Position numbers and translations under genes: made by a program. DNA of 64,000 bases from Bordetella genomosp. 5 (GTDB taxonomy: Bacteria > Pseudomonadota > Gammaproteobacteria > Burkholderiales > Burkholderiaceae_B): assembly GCF_002261475.1 (NCBI RefSeq), contig NZ_NEVN01000001.1, positions 1 through 64,000 on the forward strand. The letters are read 5' to 3'. Position 1 is the stretch's first letter, and every line of letters starts with the position of its first letter. The notes beneath the pieces were generated by a model. The model did not search any database and had not been told where the DNA came from. It saw nothing but the letters and a program-made list of their open reading frames with translations. Positions 1-8,204 of the stretch are shown one piece after another.

Positions 1-127
1 GCAGTACATCCGTTACTACAATCACGACCGCATCAAGCTCAAGCTAAAAGGCCTGAGCCCGGTGCAATACCGAGCTCAGGCCTTCGGGCTTTAGCTTCTG
101 ACCATCCAACTTCTGGGGGTCAGTTCA
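1..127 (+). mobile_element. Right end of an IS3-family insertion sequence (truncated by window edge)
   Basis: The first 94 bases encode the C-terminus of an IS3-type transposase. About 33 bases later lies a sequence that, read inward from base 127, starts TGAACTGACCCCCAGAAG, which resembles the terminal inverted repeats of this family (TG at the outer end, C-rich core). The left end and the target duplication lie outside the window, so the exact boundary is inferred. The element ends about 100 bases beyond the leuA stop codon and does not interrupt it. Confidence 0.75.
2..94 (+). CDS. IS3-family transposase (OrfB), C-terminal 30 residues only
   Basis: Frame 2 reads an open C-terminal peptide ending at a TAG stop. 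It contains YNHDRIKLKLKGLSPVQYR, the hallmark end of IS3-family DDE transposases (OrfB, rve integrase fold), where this conserved tail follows the catalytic glutamate region. The upstream part, including the catalytic DDE residues, lies off the window, so it cannot be judged whether the element is intact. The stop codon is followed closely by the terminal repeat, as normal for these elements. Confidence 0.8.
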   Translation, partial: QYIRYYNHDRIKLKLKGLSPVQYRAQAFGL

Positions 128-187
128 TCCGCCGGGTTTGTCTCTTGGGTGCTGCACCACCGGCCTTGTGGGACGGGGCTTGCCGCT

Positions 188-215
188 GCCGCGCGCGCGA
201 TACGCCGCGCGCGGC
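188..215 (-). terminator. Hairpin downstream of leuA
   Basis: A 10-bp perfect inverted repeat (GCCGCGCGCG, 8-base loop, CGCGCGCGGC) lies 16 bases beyond the leuA stop codon on the transcribed strand. There is no U-run, so it may be a stalling or protective 3' hairpin and not a classical intrinsic terminator. Confidence 0.4.
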
Positions 216-230
216 CCTCGTGCCAGGTAC

Positions 231-1940
231 TCAGGCGGCCTCGGCCTCCTGCGCCACGGGCATTTCGCCCTGGCTGGTGATGTGGCGGTTCACGGCGCTC
301 AGGACAGCCTGGAACGACGCCGTCACGATGTCGCGATCGATGCCCACGCCGAAGCCGGTGGACGAGTCGCCTACGCGCAGCTCCACATAGCTCGCCGCGC
401 GCGTATCCGTGCCGGTGCCGATGGCATGCTCGTGGTAATCCATGATGCGTACCGGTGCGCCCAGCGCGGCCACGAAAGCCGAGATGGCGCCGTCGCCGGT
501 ACCCGTGACGATGCGACGCTCGCCGTTGTATTCGAGTTCGGCCTGGATGCTGAAGTGCTTGCCTTCGCCCGCGCTGGGATCGCCGTCGATGCGATGGCGA
601 ATCAGCTTCCAGGGCGTGCGCTGGTCCAGGTACTCGGACTTGAAGATCGTGTAGACGTCGGCGCTGTTGACCTCGCGGCCGGTTTCGTCGGTGACGCGCT
701 GGATGGCGCGGCTGAATTCGATCTGCAGACGGCGCGGCAACACCAGGCCGTGCTCTTGTTCGAGCAGGTACGACACGCCGCCCTTGCCCGACTGGCTGTT
801 CACGCGAATCACCGCGTCGTAGCTGCGGCCCAGGTCGGCGGGGTCGATCGGGAGGTACGGCACTTCCCAGACCGCATCGGCCTTCTGCAGCGCGAAGCCC
901 TTCTTGATGGCGTCCTGGTGCGAACCGGAGAACGCCGTGAAGACCAGGTCGCCGGCATAGGGGTGACGCGGGTGCACGGGCAACTGATTGCAGTATTCGG
1001 CGCAACGGCGAACTTCGTCGATGTCGGAGAAGTCCAGGCCGGGATGCACGCCCTGCGTGTAGAGGTTGAGCGCGAGCGTGACCAGGTCGACGTTGCCGGT
1101 GCGCTCGCCGCTACCGAACAGGCATCCTTCGATGCGGTCGGCGCCCGCCATCACGGCGAACTCGGCGGCGGCCACGGCCGTGCCGCGGTCGTTGTGCGGG
1201 TGCACGCTCAGGATGATGCTGTCGCGGCGCTCGAGATTGTTGTGCATCCACTCGATCTGGTCCGCGTACATGTTGGGCGTGGTCGCCTCGATGGTGGCGG
1301 GCAGGTTGAGCGTGAGCTTGCGGGTGGGCGTGGCGTCCCATTCGCGGGCCACGGCGTTGGCCACTTCGAGTGCGAACTCGGGTTCGGTGGTCGAGAACAC
1401 CTCGGGCGAGTACTCGTAGCTCCATTGGGTCTGGGGATGACGCGTCATGTGCTGCTTGATCAGCCGCGTGCCGGTCACGGCGATGTTCTTGATCTCGTCT
1501 TTCGACATCGCGAACACCACCTTGCGGAACGCGGGCGCCACGGCGTTGTACAGGTGGATCATGGCCTGCTTGGCGCCGGCTGCCGCGTCGGCGGTGCGCG
1601 AGATCAGGTCTTCGCGGGCCTGCGTCAGCACGATGATTTTCACGTCATCGGGAATGCGGTTTTCTTCGATGAGCTTGCGCACGAAGTCGAAGTCGGTCTG
1701 CGAGGCGGAGGGGAAACCCACCTCGATCTCCTTGAAGCCGATCTTCACGAGCTGCTCGAAGAAGCGCAGCTTGCGCTCCACGCTCATCGGCTCGATCAAA
1801 GCCTGGTTGCCGTCGCGCAGGTCGGTGCTCATCCAGATCGGCGGCTGCTCGATGCGGCGGCTGGGCCAGGTGCGCTCGGAAAAATCACGGGCGAACGGCT
1901 TGAACGGTACGTACTTGGTGGCGGGGTTGGCGAGCATCAT
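231..1940 (-). CDS. leuA: 2-isopropylmalate synthase (long, regulatory-domain form)
   Basis: LeuA condenses acetyl-CoA with 2-ketoisovalerate, the first committed step of leucine synthesis, in the cytoplasm. The 569-residue protein has the HMGL-type TIM barrel: the substrate and metal motif LRDGNQ at about residues 41-46 and the metal-binding HPHND at 247-251. A C-terminal leucine-sensing LeuA domain spans about 465-556, containing [14 protein letters not shown]. The length fits the class II enzymes of about 560-580 residues. Two consecutive ATGs open the frame; the first has a GAGG ribosome site 7 bases upstream. Feedback inhibition by leucine is expected from the domain. It lies about 500 bases from the next co-oriented gene, so it probably has its own promoter. 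Confidence 0.95.
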   Translation of the reverse strand: MMLANPATKYVPFKPFARDFSERTWPSRRIEQPPIWMSTDLRDGNQALIEPMSVERKLRFFEQLVKIGFKEIEVGFPSASQTDFDFVRKLIEENRIPDDVKIIVLTQAREDLISRTADAAAGAKQAMIHLYNAVAPAFRKVVFAMSKDEIKNIAVTGTRLIKQHMTRHPQTQWSYEYSPEVFSTTEPEFALEVANAVAREWDATPTRKLTLNLPATIEATTPNMYADQIEWMHNNLERRDSIILSVHPHNDRGTAVAAAEFAVMAGADRIEGCLFGSGERTGNVDLVTLALNLYTQGVHPGLDFSDIDEVRRCAEYCNQLPVHPRHPYAGDLVFTAFSGSHQDAIKKGFALQKADAVWEVPYLPIDPADLGRSYDAVIRVNSQSGKGGVSYLLEQEHGLVLPRRLQIEFSRAIQRVTDETGREVNSADVYTIFKSEYLDQRTPWKLIRHRIDGDPSAGEGKHFSIQAELEYNGERRIVTGTGDGAISAFVAALGAPVRIMDYHEHAIGTGTDTRAASYVELRVGDSSTGFGVGIDRDIVTASFQAVLSAVNRHITSQGEMPVAQEAEAA

Positions 1941-2437
1941 CGGTACACCTCGGTCGGTATCTTGTGAATCCCGGGAACTTCCCTGCGCGACAGACCAGGA
2001 TGGCGGTCCGTGTGCGGTGGCCAGGATGGCGGCCGGATTCGGTTTTAACGCGGATTCAAGTGGGTCGGCGTTGCGCTTTTGGGCGCGGCGCGGTCGGAAT
2101 GCTTGTGTGTGGCGAACACGAGACGAACGTAGAAGGACGAACGTCGGGTTGCCGAGCTACCACTGGGGCACTAGGCCCGGCAACCGATCGGTAGGCGTAG
2201 CGATAGCGATAGCGCGCCGGCAGCGGGCACGAAGGCGGCGCGGGCGAGCTGTGCGAGAGGGGCGTGAGCAGGACGCAGGCCGCCGACCGAAGCACGGAAG
2301 GCTCCGGTGGTGTGCGCGAAAGAGGTGCGTTGAGCGGCCATAGACGCTAGTCAAACATATTTTTTCGGCCCGTGCAATCCTGTCGTGCCGGATCGGGATA
2401 CCGGCCTCTGCACTGGGATTGCGGATCGCGGCGACGC
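1941..2437. other. Intergenic region upstream of leuA, no gene recognised
   Basis: About 500 bases separate leuA from the next minus-strand gene. Short open frames exist (for example 2056-2295 minus), but none shows a leucine-codon run or a good ribosome site, so no attenuator leader peptide is called. There is a short hexamer run TAGCGATAGCGATAGCG at 2198-2214 and an isolated TTGACT on the minus strand near 2350 without a matching -10. The leuA promoter must lie here but cannot be fixed by eye. Confidence 0.5.
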
Positions 2438-3064
2438 TCAGCGATCGGGATCGTCGTTCAGGCGCGGCTCGACATAGCGGCCCGAGGGGCGGACCCGGTC
2501 GGCCTCGGGGCGGCCGCGGCTGGCGTCGGCCACGGCGGGGGTATCGAGAATGACGGACTGCTCGGCCACGGCGGCGAGCTTGCCGATGCGGTTATGACGC
2601 AGCTCGGTACGGGCGCGCTGCAGGTCGCCGACCGTGAAGGGTTCGTCGCGATCGCCCCAGGTCCAGCGCAGCACGGCGACGGTCTCGTCGCTGAGCTGCG
2701 GGCGCAATTGCGCCAGCACGCCGGTGGGCAGCATGCGGGCGCGGGCGGCGGCCATATCGGCCATGAGCCAGGCACGCACCGCGAAGAACACGATCAGCGT
2801 CCAGATGCCGACCACGATCCACCAGAAGATCGGGTTGTAGCGGGTCAGCATGTCGACGGCCTGCTGGCCCATCGAATGCAGGCCCTCGAACGACAGATTG
2901 CGGCCGAAGGCCAGCAACCAGGAGGCGGCGAGCAGCCAGATCACGACCGCCACGGCGATGACGATCGCCCGGACGGTGAGGCGGGGGGCCGCTAATTTCA
3001 GCAAGGTTTGGCCGATCAACCGGCTGTCCTGGCGAATGCGTTCGGGCGAAGTGGGATTCATCAT
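2438..3064 (-). CDS. Small inner-membrane protein of unknown function, divergent from rpoN
   Basis: A 208-residue protein with two clear hydrophobic segments, about residues 34-54 and 79-101, the second rich in Trp and Ile. They are flanked by charged cytoplasmic-type stretches and a polar, Asp/Arg-rich C-terminal tail. I do not recognise a family. The start codon lies only 16 bases from the rpoN ATG on the other strand, so the two genes must share or overlap their promoters. The C-terminal third looks soluble. Assignment as a real gene rests on its length, the coherent membrane pattern and codon use matching its neighbours. Confidence 0.75.
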   Translation of the reverse strand: MMNPTSPERIRQDSRLIGQTLLKLAAPRLTVRAIVIAVAVVIWLLAASWLLAFGRNLSFEGLHSMGQQAVDMLTRYNPIFWWIVVGIWTLIVFFAVRAWLMADMAAARARMLPTGVLAQLRPQLSDETVAVLRWTWGDRDEPFTVGDLQRARTELRHNRIGKLAAVAEQSVILDTPAVADASRGRPEADRVRPSGRYVEPRLNDDPDR

Positions 3065-3080
3065 GCAAAATATTGTACCT

Positions 3081-4505
3081 ATGACTCGTCCCGCACTAGA
3101 ACTGCGTCCTGGTCAGCATCTGACGCTGACCCCCCAACTGCAACAGTCCATCCGGCTGCTGCAGTTGTCGTCGCTCGAGCTCGAGGCGGAGATCTCCCAG
3201 GTCCTCGCCGACAATCCGTTGCTTGAACGCGACGAAGACACGAGCGCTCAGGCCGAAAACGCCGATCCGCAACGCGAAGCCAGCGTCGAAAGCGACGATG
3301 CGCCCGACACCGAGCTGCGGATCGACGAGATGCCCGGCTCGGGCGGGGTGTATCCCGACGACGACAGCGAGACGCCGCAGCAGGCGCGCGACGACACGCT
3401 GCGCGAGCATCTGATCGCACAGCTCGCCCTCACCCGCGCCGCGCCGCGCGACCTGGCGCTGGTGTCGCTGCTGATCGACGAGCTCGATGACAACGGCTAT
3501 CTGGGCTCGCCGCTCGACGAAATCCTGAGCTGGCTGCCCGCCGAGCTCGAGGTCGACGAAGACGAACTGCGCGCGGCGCTGACACTGCTGCAATCGTTCG
3601 ACCCCCCCGGTATCGGCGCCCGAGACATGGCCGAATGTCTGCTGTTGCAATTGCGCCACCCCGACCCGGTGCGCCTGCCCGAGGCGGTCAACCCCGCCGT
3701 GCTGGCCTGTGCTCGCGAGATCTGCGCGCGCCACCTGGCCCTGCTCGCCACCGGCAACCCCGCCCGGCTGCGGGAGGCGCTCTCGACCGATGACGCGACC
3801 CTGCGTGGCGCCCACGCGCTCATCCTGCGGCTCGAGCCGCGTCCCGGCCGCGCCTGGACGGTGCCCGCCGCCGACTACGCCATTCCCGACGTGATCGTGC
3901 GCAAGGGGCGTCATGGCTGGCAGGCGGTGCTCAACAGTGCCGTGGTGCCCCGGCTGCAGATCAACGGGCTGTATGCGCAGATGCTGGGCAACCAGCGCGA
4001 ATCCAGCCATGCGGGCCTGCAGTCGCAGCTGCAGCAGGCGCGCTGGATGATCCGCAACGTGGAGCAGCGCTTCGACACCATCCTGCGCGTGTCGCAGGCC
4101 ATCGTGGTGCACCAGGACGCGTTCTTCAGCCAGGGGCCGTCGGCCATGCGTCCGCTCATCCTCAAGGACATCGCGAGCGAGCTCGGCCTGCACGAGTCCA
4201 CCATCTCGCGCGCCACGACCCAGAAGTACATGCTGACGCCGTTCGGCACGCTGGAGCTCAAACGCTTCTTCGGCACGGGGCTGGCCACCGAGAGCGGTGA
4301 TTCCGCCTCCGCCACCGCCGTGCAGGCCCACATCCGCCAGATGGTCGCCGAAGAAAACCGCGCCAAGCCTCTGTCGGACAGCCAGATCATGGAGCGCCTG
4401 GCCGACCGCGGCATCGTGATCGCGCGCCGCACCGTGGCCAAGTACCGCGAAGCGCTGCGCATCGCGCCCGCGGCCGTTCGCAAGGCCCAGGCCTCGGCGC
4501 GCTGA
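3081..4505 (+). CDS. rpoN: RNA polymerase sigma-54 factor
   Basis: RpoN directs core polymerase to -24/-12 promoters and needs enhancer-binding ATPases such as NtrC. The protein (474 residues) has all expected regions. The Gln/Leu-rich activator-interacting region I contains LTPQLQQSIRLLQLSSLEL, an acidic region II follows, then the core-binding domain. The helix-turn-helix near IASELGLHESTISRATT is followed by the RpoN box ARRTVAKYRE close to the C-terminus. I chose the ATG at 3081 because the protein then begins MTRPALELRPGQHLTLTPQ, like family members; an ATG six codons upstream (3063) is possible. Neither has a strong ribosome site. The usual neighbours (lptB, hpf, ptsN) are absent. Confidence 0.96.
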   Translation: MTRPALELRPGQHLTLTPQLQQSIRLLQLSSLELEAEISQVLADNPLLERDEDTSAQAENADPQREASVESDDAPDTELRIDEMPGSGGVYPDDDSETPQQARDDTLREHLIAQLALTRAAPRDLALVSLLIDELDDNGYLGSPLDEILSWLPAELEVDEDELRAALTLLQSFDPPGIGARDMAECLLLQLRHPDPVRLPEAVNPAVLACAREICARHLALLATGNPARLREALSTDDATLRGAHALILRLEPRPGRAWTVPAADYAIPDVIVRKGRHGWQAVLNSAVVPRLQINGLYAQMLGNQRESSHAGLQSQLQQARWMIRNVEQRFDTILRVSQAIVVHQDAFFSQGPSAMRPLILKDIASELGLHESTISRATTQKYMLTPFGTLELKRFFGTGLATESGDSASATAVQAHIRQMVAEENRAKPLSDSQIMERLADRGIVIARRTVAKYREALRIAPAAVRKAQASAR

Positions 4506-4525
4506 GCGGGCCGGGCGGGGCGCGG

Positions 4526-4548
4526 TTTGGCCCGGATCCCGGGCCAAA
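4526..4548. terminator. Symmetric hairpin after rpoN
   Basis: A perfect 10-bp inverted repeat (TTTGGCCCGG, 3-base loop, CCGGGCCAAA) lies 20 bases past the rpoN stop. It lacks a clear U-run on either strand, so termination efficiency is uncertain, but its position suits the 3' end of rpoN mRNA. Confidence 0.45.
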
Positions 4549-4688
4549 AAGTGACGGATTAGACGCCTGCAATGCTGCGCTGCGGGGTAAGCCTGGGGAT
4601 CGCCGTCCGGGCACGCGCCCCGCACTTTTGTCCCTTATTTCAAAGACATAGCCTCGAAACGCGTTGCAAATATTTCCTGCGGAAAGGC

Positions 4689-4724
4689 TTGCGTCCGACT
4701 GATTTATTTTCGATAATCATTCGC
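4689..4724 (+). promoter_or_regulatory. bfd promoter with overlapping Fur-like box
   Basis: TTGCGT (4689-4694), a 17-base spacer and GATAAT (4712-4717) form a good sigma-70 promoter. The -10 overlaps GATAATCATTCGC (4712-4724), which matches the core of Fur boxes (GATAATGATAATCATTATC), so Fur-Fe(II) would block polymerase. The predicted transcription start falls on or one base before the bfd ATG at 4725, implying a leaderless mRNA. Confidence 0.6.
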
Positions 4725-5048
4725 ATGTACGTTTGTATCTGCAATGCGGTCACCGAACGCCAGATCCGCGCCTGCGTGGATTCCGGGGCCGCTACTCTGG
4801 GCGACTTGCAATTCGAGCTGGGTGTCGCATCCTGCTGCGGACGTTGCGCCTCCACGGCTACGGAATACCTGCCCGGTGGACGCAGCTCCAGCGTGTGCGA
4901 TGTCCGTTCGCTCGCGGTGCCGGTCAATGCGCCGCCCGCGATGCTCGAGGCCGACGCGCTGGCCGCCAACGCCGGCGTCGATACCGAAGCCGCCGCGGCC
5001 AATTCGCCGTTGCGCGCGTTCCCGATCCCGCTGGTCGCCGCCGCCTGA
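4725..5048 (+). CDS. bfd: Bacterioferritin-associated ferredoxin with extended tail
   Basis: Bfd is a small [2Fe-2S] protein that donates electrons to bacterioferritin so that stored iron is released under iron starvation. The N-terminal 50 residues fit the family: start MYVCICNAVTERQIR and cluster cysteines C4, C6, C38 and C41 (additional C17 and C37). The protein is 107 residues, longer than the roughly 64 residues of E. coli Bfd, because of a low-complexity Ala/Pro-rich C-terminal extension from about residue 53. The start at 4725 is fixed by homology; there is no ribosome site upstream. Its partner bfr is 2.4 kb away on the same strand, separated by a regulator-exporter pair. Confidence 0.9.
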   Translation: MYVCICNAVTERQIRACVDSGAATLGDLQFELGVASCCGRCASTATEYLPGGRSSSVCDVRSLAVPVNAPPAMLEADALAANAGVDTEAAAANSPLRAFPIPLVAAA

Positions 5049-5111
5049 TTCCGCGCGCTCGCGGCGGGCCCCGGGCACTCAGGCCCCTCGCTCGCCGACC
5101 CCCGAATCCCT

Positions 5112-5155
5112 GGCCCTCGCCGTCATGCATGCCGCCTGACGCCCGAGGGCCTTTT
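5112..5155 (+). terminator. Intrinsic terminator of bfd
   Basis: GGCCCTCG (5112-5119) pairs with CGAGGGCC (5144-5151), an inner CGTCA/TGACG stem extends the hairpin, and TTTT follows directly. It lies about 65 bases past the bfd stop. Confidence 0.65.
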
Positions 5156-5211
5156 GCTGCCCGTTCGCCTGTGAGTGGGGTGCGTCGCCAGGCGCCTTGG
5201 CCGCGCCGCGC

Positions 5212-6078
5212 TCAGGCCACCTGACGCAGCGGCGCCCTGCCGGCTCCCTGATTGCAGAATGCCTGGATGCGCGCCGCCAGCCCGTGCGCGGCAGGCCCGG
5301 CATCGGGCGCCACGCGCAAGGCCAGCTCGCTCGGGGCGGGCGCCGGCAGGCGCTCGTCGTGGCGCAGTCCGGCGGCCTGACAGCGGGCCTCCAGCAGCGC
5401 CACCCCCAGCCCGCCCGCCAGCGCGGCCTGCAGGCCGTGCAGATTGGGGCTTTCGTAGCTGATGCGCCAGCGCAGGCCGGCGGATTCGAGCGCATGGATC
5501 GCGCGGTTGCGGTACAGGCAGCCTTGCGGAAACACGACCAGCGGCACGGGGTCGGGTAGAGGCAGCAGCACGCTGGCGTCGCTGCCCAGCCACAGCAGTT
5601 GTTCGGGCCAGGCGGCGATGCACGAGCCGCCTTCGGGTTCGCGCTTGTGGAGCACCACATCCAGCTCGCCACGGCTCATCGCGCGGACCAGCGCCACGCT
5701 CAGATCGCAGCGGACGGCGAGCCGCGCCTGCGGTTGCGTGCGGGCATAGTCGGCCACGAGCTCGGTGAGCGGCGCCACCGCAAAATCATCCGGAATGCCC
5801 AGCCGCACCACCTCCACCCGCTCCTGTCCGCCCACGGCCACCCGCAGCTCGGTCGAGAGCGCCAGCATGCGCCGCGCATAGCCGAGCAGGCGTTCGCCGT
5901 CTTCGGTGAGGCGCACCTGCCTGCCTTCGCGCACGAAAAGCGCGCAGCCCAGGTCGGCCTCGAGCTTGCGAATCTGCTGGCTGACGGTGGATTGCGTGCG
6001 ATGCACGCGTTCGCCGGCACGGGTGAAGCCGCCCGCGTCGACGACGGAGACGAAACTGTGGAGCAGGTCGAGGTCCAT
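5212..6078 (-). CDS. LysR-family transcriptional regulator
   Basis: A 288-residue LysR-type regulator. The N-terminal winged helix-turn-helix (about residues 1-60) reads MDLDLLHSFVSVVDAGGFT, then RVHRTQSTVSQQIRKLE, followed by a periplasmic-binding-protein-like effector domain. I start it at the ATG at 6078 because family members begin exactly so; a TTG ten codons upstream is open but unlikely. It is divergent from the EamA-type exporter at 6219, with 140 bases between them, the classic layout for a LysR protein controlling its neighbour. The effector is unknown. Cysteines in the effector domain are unremarkable. Confidence 0.9.
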   Translation of the reverse strand: MDLDLLHSFVSVVDAGGFTRAGERVHRTQSTVSQQIRKLEADLGCALFVREGRQVRLTEDGERLLGYARRMLALSTELRVAVGGQERVEVVRLGIPDDFAVAPLTELVADYARTQPQARLAVRCDLSVALVRAMSRGELDVVLHKREPEGGSCIAAWPEQLLWLGSDASVLLPLPDPVPLVVFPQGCLYRNRAIHALESAGLRWRISYESPNLHGLQAALAGGLGVALLEARCQAAGLRHDERLPAPAPSELALRVAPDAGPAAHGLAARIQAFCNQGAGRAPLRQVA

Positions 6079-6218
6079 GGTGGGGGGGATCACCCATCGA
6101 TTTTTCAAATACTTTTGATCGGAATAAAGCGTTTGTCAATGGATTAGGGCAGGCACAGAATGCGCCTGACGCCTTGCCCGCCGGGCTGGCCCCCGCGGCA
6201 GGTTGCCCGCTTCCCGTC

Positions 6219-7127
6219 ATGAACTCGACCCCGATCTCCGCTCCGACCGCCTCCCCCGACGAGGGCCGCACGGCCTGGGGCATGATCGCGCTGTTCTGTG
6301 TGCTGTGGAGCTCGGCGTTCGCGGCGGCCAAGATCGCGCTGCGCGACTGTCCGCCGCTCACGCTGCTGAGCATCCGCTTCGCCATCGCCGGCGTGCTCAT
6401 GCTGGGCGTGGCCATGCTGACGCGGGCGTGGCGCCTGCCGGGCGCGCGCGACCTGGCGGTGCTGGCCGGTCTCGGTGCGCTCAACAACGGCATTTATCTC
6501 GGGTTGAGCTGGAGCGGCATGGCAACGGTGTCGTCGGCCTTCGCGGCCGTGCTGATCAGCACCAATCCCCTTCTCATCGGCATTCTCGCCGGCCCGATGC
6601 TGGGAGAGCGCCTGACGATGCGCAAGCTGGCGGGCCTGTGCCTCGGCCTGGTCGGCGTGATGATCGTGCTGCGCTCACGCCTGCAAGGCGGGCACGAAGC
6701 GTTGGAAGGCACCCTGATGGTCTGCGGCGGACTGCTGGCGCTGGTGCTGGGCACGCTCTGCTACAAGCGCGCCCGTCCCAGCGCGGATCTCTGGACCGCG
6801 ACGGGCGTGCAGTCGCTCGCCGGCTGCCTGGTGGTGCTGCCCTTTGCGCTCGCCACGGAGTCGATCGGCGACGCCCATCTCACGCTGTCGCTGGTGCTGA
6901 GCATGCTCTATACCATCGTCGCCGTGTCGATGGGCAGCTATTACCTCTGGTTCCGCATTCTGAGCCGCACCAGCGCCACCTCGGCCAGCGCGCTGCATTT
7001 TCTGATGCCGCCGTTGGGCTTGTTGTTTGGCTGGGCGATATTGCGCGAGCCGGTATCGTGGATCGATCTGCTGGGCATCGTGCCGATCGCGCTGGGTATC
7101 TGGCTTGCCACGCGTGCGCGCACCTGA
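6219..7127 (+). CDS. EamA-family (DMT) metabolite exporter
   Basis: A 302-residue inner-membrane protein with about ten hydrophobic segments in two repeated EamA halves (for example MIALFCVLWSSAFAAAKIAL near the N-terminus and ALHFLMPPLGLLFGWAILRE in the second half). Drug/metabolite-transporter proteins of this type usually export amino acids or other metabolites; the substrate cannot be read from sequence. The start is the ATG at 6219; an in-frame TTG 15 codons upstream adds a non-hydrophobic leader and is less likely. It is divergent from the LysR regulator, its probable controller. Confidence 0.88.
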   Translation: MNSTPISAPTASPDEGRTAWGMIALFCVLWSSAFAAAKIALRDCPPLTLLSIRFAIAGVLMLGVAMLTRAWRLPGARDLAVLAGLGALNNGIYLGLSWSGMATVSSAFAAVLISTNPLLIGILAGPMLGERLTMRKLAGLCLGLVGVMIVLRSRLQGGHEALEGTLMVCGGLLALVLGTLCYKRARPSADLWTATGVQSLAGCLVVLPFALATESIGDAHLTLSLVLSMLYTIVAVSMGSYYLWFRILSRTSATSASALHFLMPPLGLLFGWAILREPVSWIDLLGIVPIALGIWLATRART

Positions 7128-7494
7128 CGTGCAATTGCCTTATTTGTTGGCCTGAGCCAACGCCGCGCGTTTGCCAAAAAAGGGCGCACATATTTGCACT
7201 GCGCGGCGTGAGTCTGGAAGCGCTTGCGGCATTATCGGCGCGCGTTTTTCATCAAGCTCATGCCGTAGACCACCACATGGCGTGATTAGGTGTCCAACGC
7301 ATCCAGCATGCAGACTCATTCTCATTTTCTTATCGCTTTCTTGTTGCGCTCGTAAAACGGTTTACCAAATGCAGAGCAAGGCTAGGCGCGGCCTGCCGGG
7401 CAGTGTTAGTCTGCCGGGGTTGCGCATGTCGCAAGCCGCATGCGTAGTGGTACCGCGCGGCCTAGCGCGCGCCAGACCGCATAAGGAGTCCATC
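7128..7494. other. Intergenic region upstream of bfr
   Basis: No gene is seen in these 367 bases. It holds a short hairpin GTTGGC-CTGA-GCCAAC (7146-7161) soon after the exporter stop, a Fur-like hexamer pair at 7318-7329 (listed separately) and an AT-richer stretch around 7310-7370 that probably carries the bfr promoter. A strong ribosome site AAGGAG (7483-7488) serves bfr. Confidence 0.5.
7314..7329. promoter_or_regulatory. Possible Fur site upstream of bfr
   Basis: ACTCATTCTCATTTTC contains two adjacent ATT(C/T)TC hexamers, each one mismatch from the Fur half-unit ATTATC. A third unit is weak. It lies about 170 bases before the bfr start, and its role is inferred only. Confidence 0.35.
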
Positions 7495-7971
7495 ATGAAA
7501 GGCGATAAAACCGTCATCCAGTATCTCAACAAGCAACTCACCAACGAGTTGACGGCCATCAACCAATACTTCCTGCATGCGCGCATGCTGAATCATTGGG
7601 GCCTGAAGAAACTGGGCAAGAAAGAATACGAAGAGTCGATCGGCGAAATGAAGCACGCCGACCGCCTGATCGAGCGCATTTTCATGCTCGATGGTCTGCC
7701 CAACCTGCAAGACCTGCACAAGCTGATGATCGGCGAAGACGTGCCCGAGCTGCTCGCCTGTGACCTGAAGCTGGAGCAAGGCGCCCAGCAAACGGTCAAG
7801 GACGGCATCGCTCACTGTGAGTCCGTGCGTGACTACGTCTCGCGCGATCTGCTGCAGGACATCCTCGACGACACCGAAGAGCACATCGACTATCTCGAGA
7901 CCCAGATCGGCCTGATCGATCAGGTCGGCCTGCAAAACTACCTGCAGAGCCAGATGGAAGTCGAAGGCTGA
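7495..7971 (+). CDS. bfr: Bacterioferritin
   Basis: Bacterioferritin forms a 24-subunit cytoplasmic shell that oxidises Fe(II) and stores the mineral. The 158-residue sequence aligns end to end with E. coli Bfr. Met52 (inter-subunit heme ligand) is present, as are ferroxidase ligands E18, E51, H54, E94 and H130. The position equivalent to E127 reads Thr (context [14 protein letters not shown]), with glutamates at 128 and 129, so the diiron site may be altered or shifted. The start is the ATG with AAGGAG six bases upstream. A terminator follows. It functions with Bfd, encoded 2.4 kb upstream. Confidence 0.95.
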   Translation: MKGDKTVIQYLNKQLTNELTAINQYFLHARMLNHWGLKKLGKKEYEESIGEMKHADRLIERIFMLDGLPNLQDLHKLMIGEDVPELLACDLKLEQGAQQTVKDGIAHCESVRDYVSRDLLQDILDDTEEHIDYLETQIGLIDQVGLQNYLQSQMEVEG

Positions 7972-8017
7972 TCGCCGCGGGTGCGGCTTCGTTTCGCACC
8001 CCGCACCTGTCTTGCCC

Positions 8018-8056
8018 AAACCCCCGGTCCTCGCGCGAGGCCGGGGGTTTGTGTTT
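8018..8056 (+). terminator. Intrinsic terminator of bfr
   Basis: AAACCCCCGG (8018-8027) pairs with CCGGGGGTTT (8041-8050), with an inner CCTCG/CGAGG stem, followed by TTTGTGTTT. It lies about 46 bases after the bfr stop. Confidence 0.8.
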
Positions 8057-8161
8057 GGCCCACGCCGCACGGCGCGGCGTCATGGTCGCCAAGCTGATCG
8101 AAGGTGCCGCCGCGGGGCGACCGCGACCGGCGACTCGCGACCGGTGACCGGCGCGGGCAAT

Positions 8162-8186
8162 AAAAAACCCCGCCGAGGCGGGGTTT
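8162..8186 (-). terminator. Intrinsic terminator for the minus-strand gene ending at 8205
   Basis: On the minus strand AAACCCCGCC-TC-GGCGGGGTTT is followed by TTTATT. This strong stem with a U-run lies 18 bases after the stop of the Cys-rich protein gene. Confidence 0.85.
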
Positions 8187-8204
8187 GGCGCGATGCCGAC
8201 GTGC

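Noticed and set aside
138-1967. A 609-codon plus-strand open frame opposite leuA
   Set aside because: leuA on the minus strand has full family motifs. The opposite frame is a GC-driven shadow.
2056-2354. Possible leuA leader peptide or small gene on the minus strand
   Set aside because: No leucine-codon run, no ribosome site, no terminator/antiterminator pair, and an Arg/Pro-rich content typical of chance frames.
8117-8156. GCGACCGG-type imperfect repeat between two terminators
   Set aside because: It is short, irregular and within ordinary GC-rich intergenic sequence, with no link to the 14-bp family.
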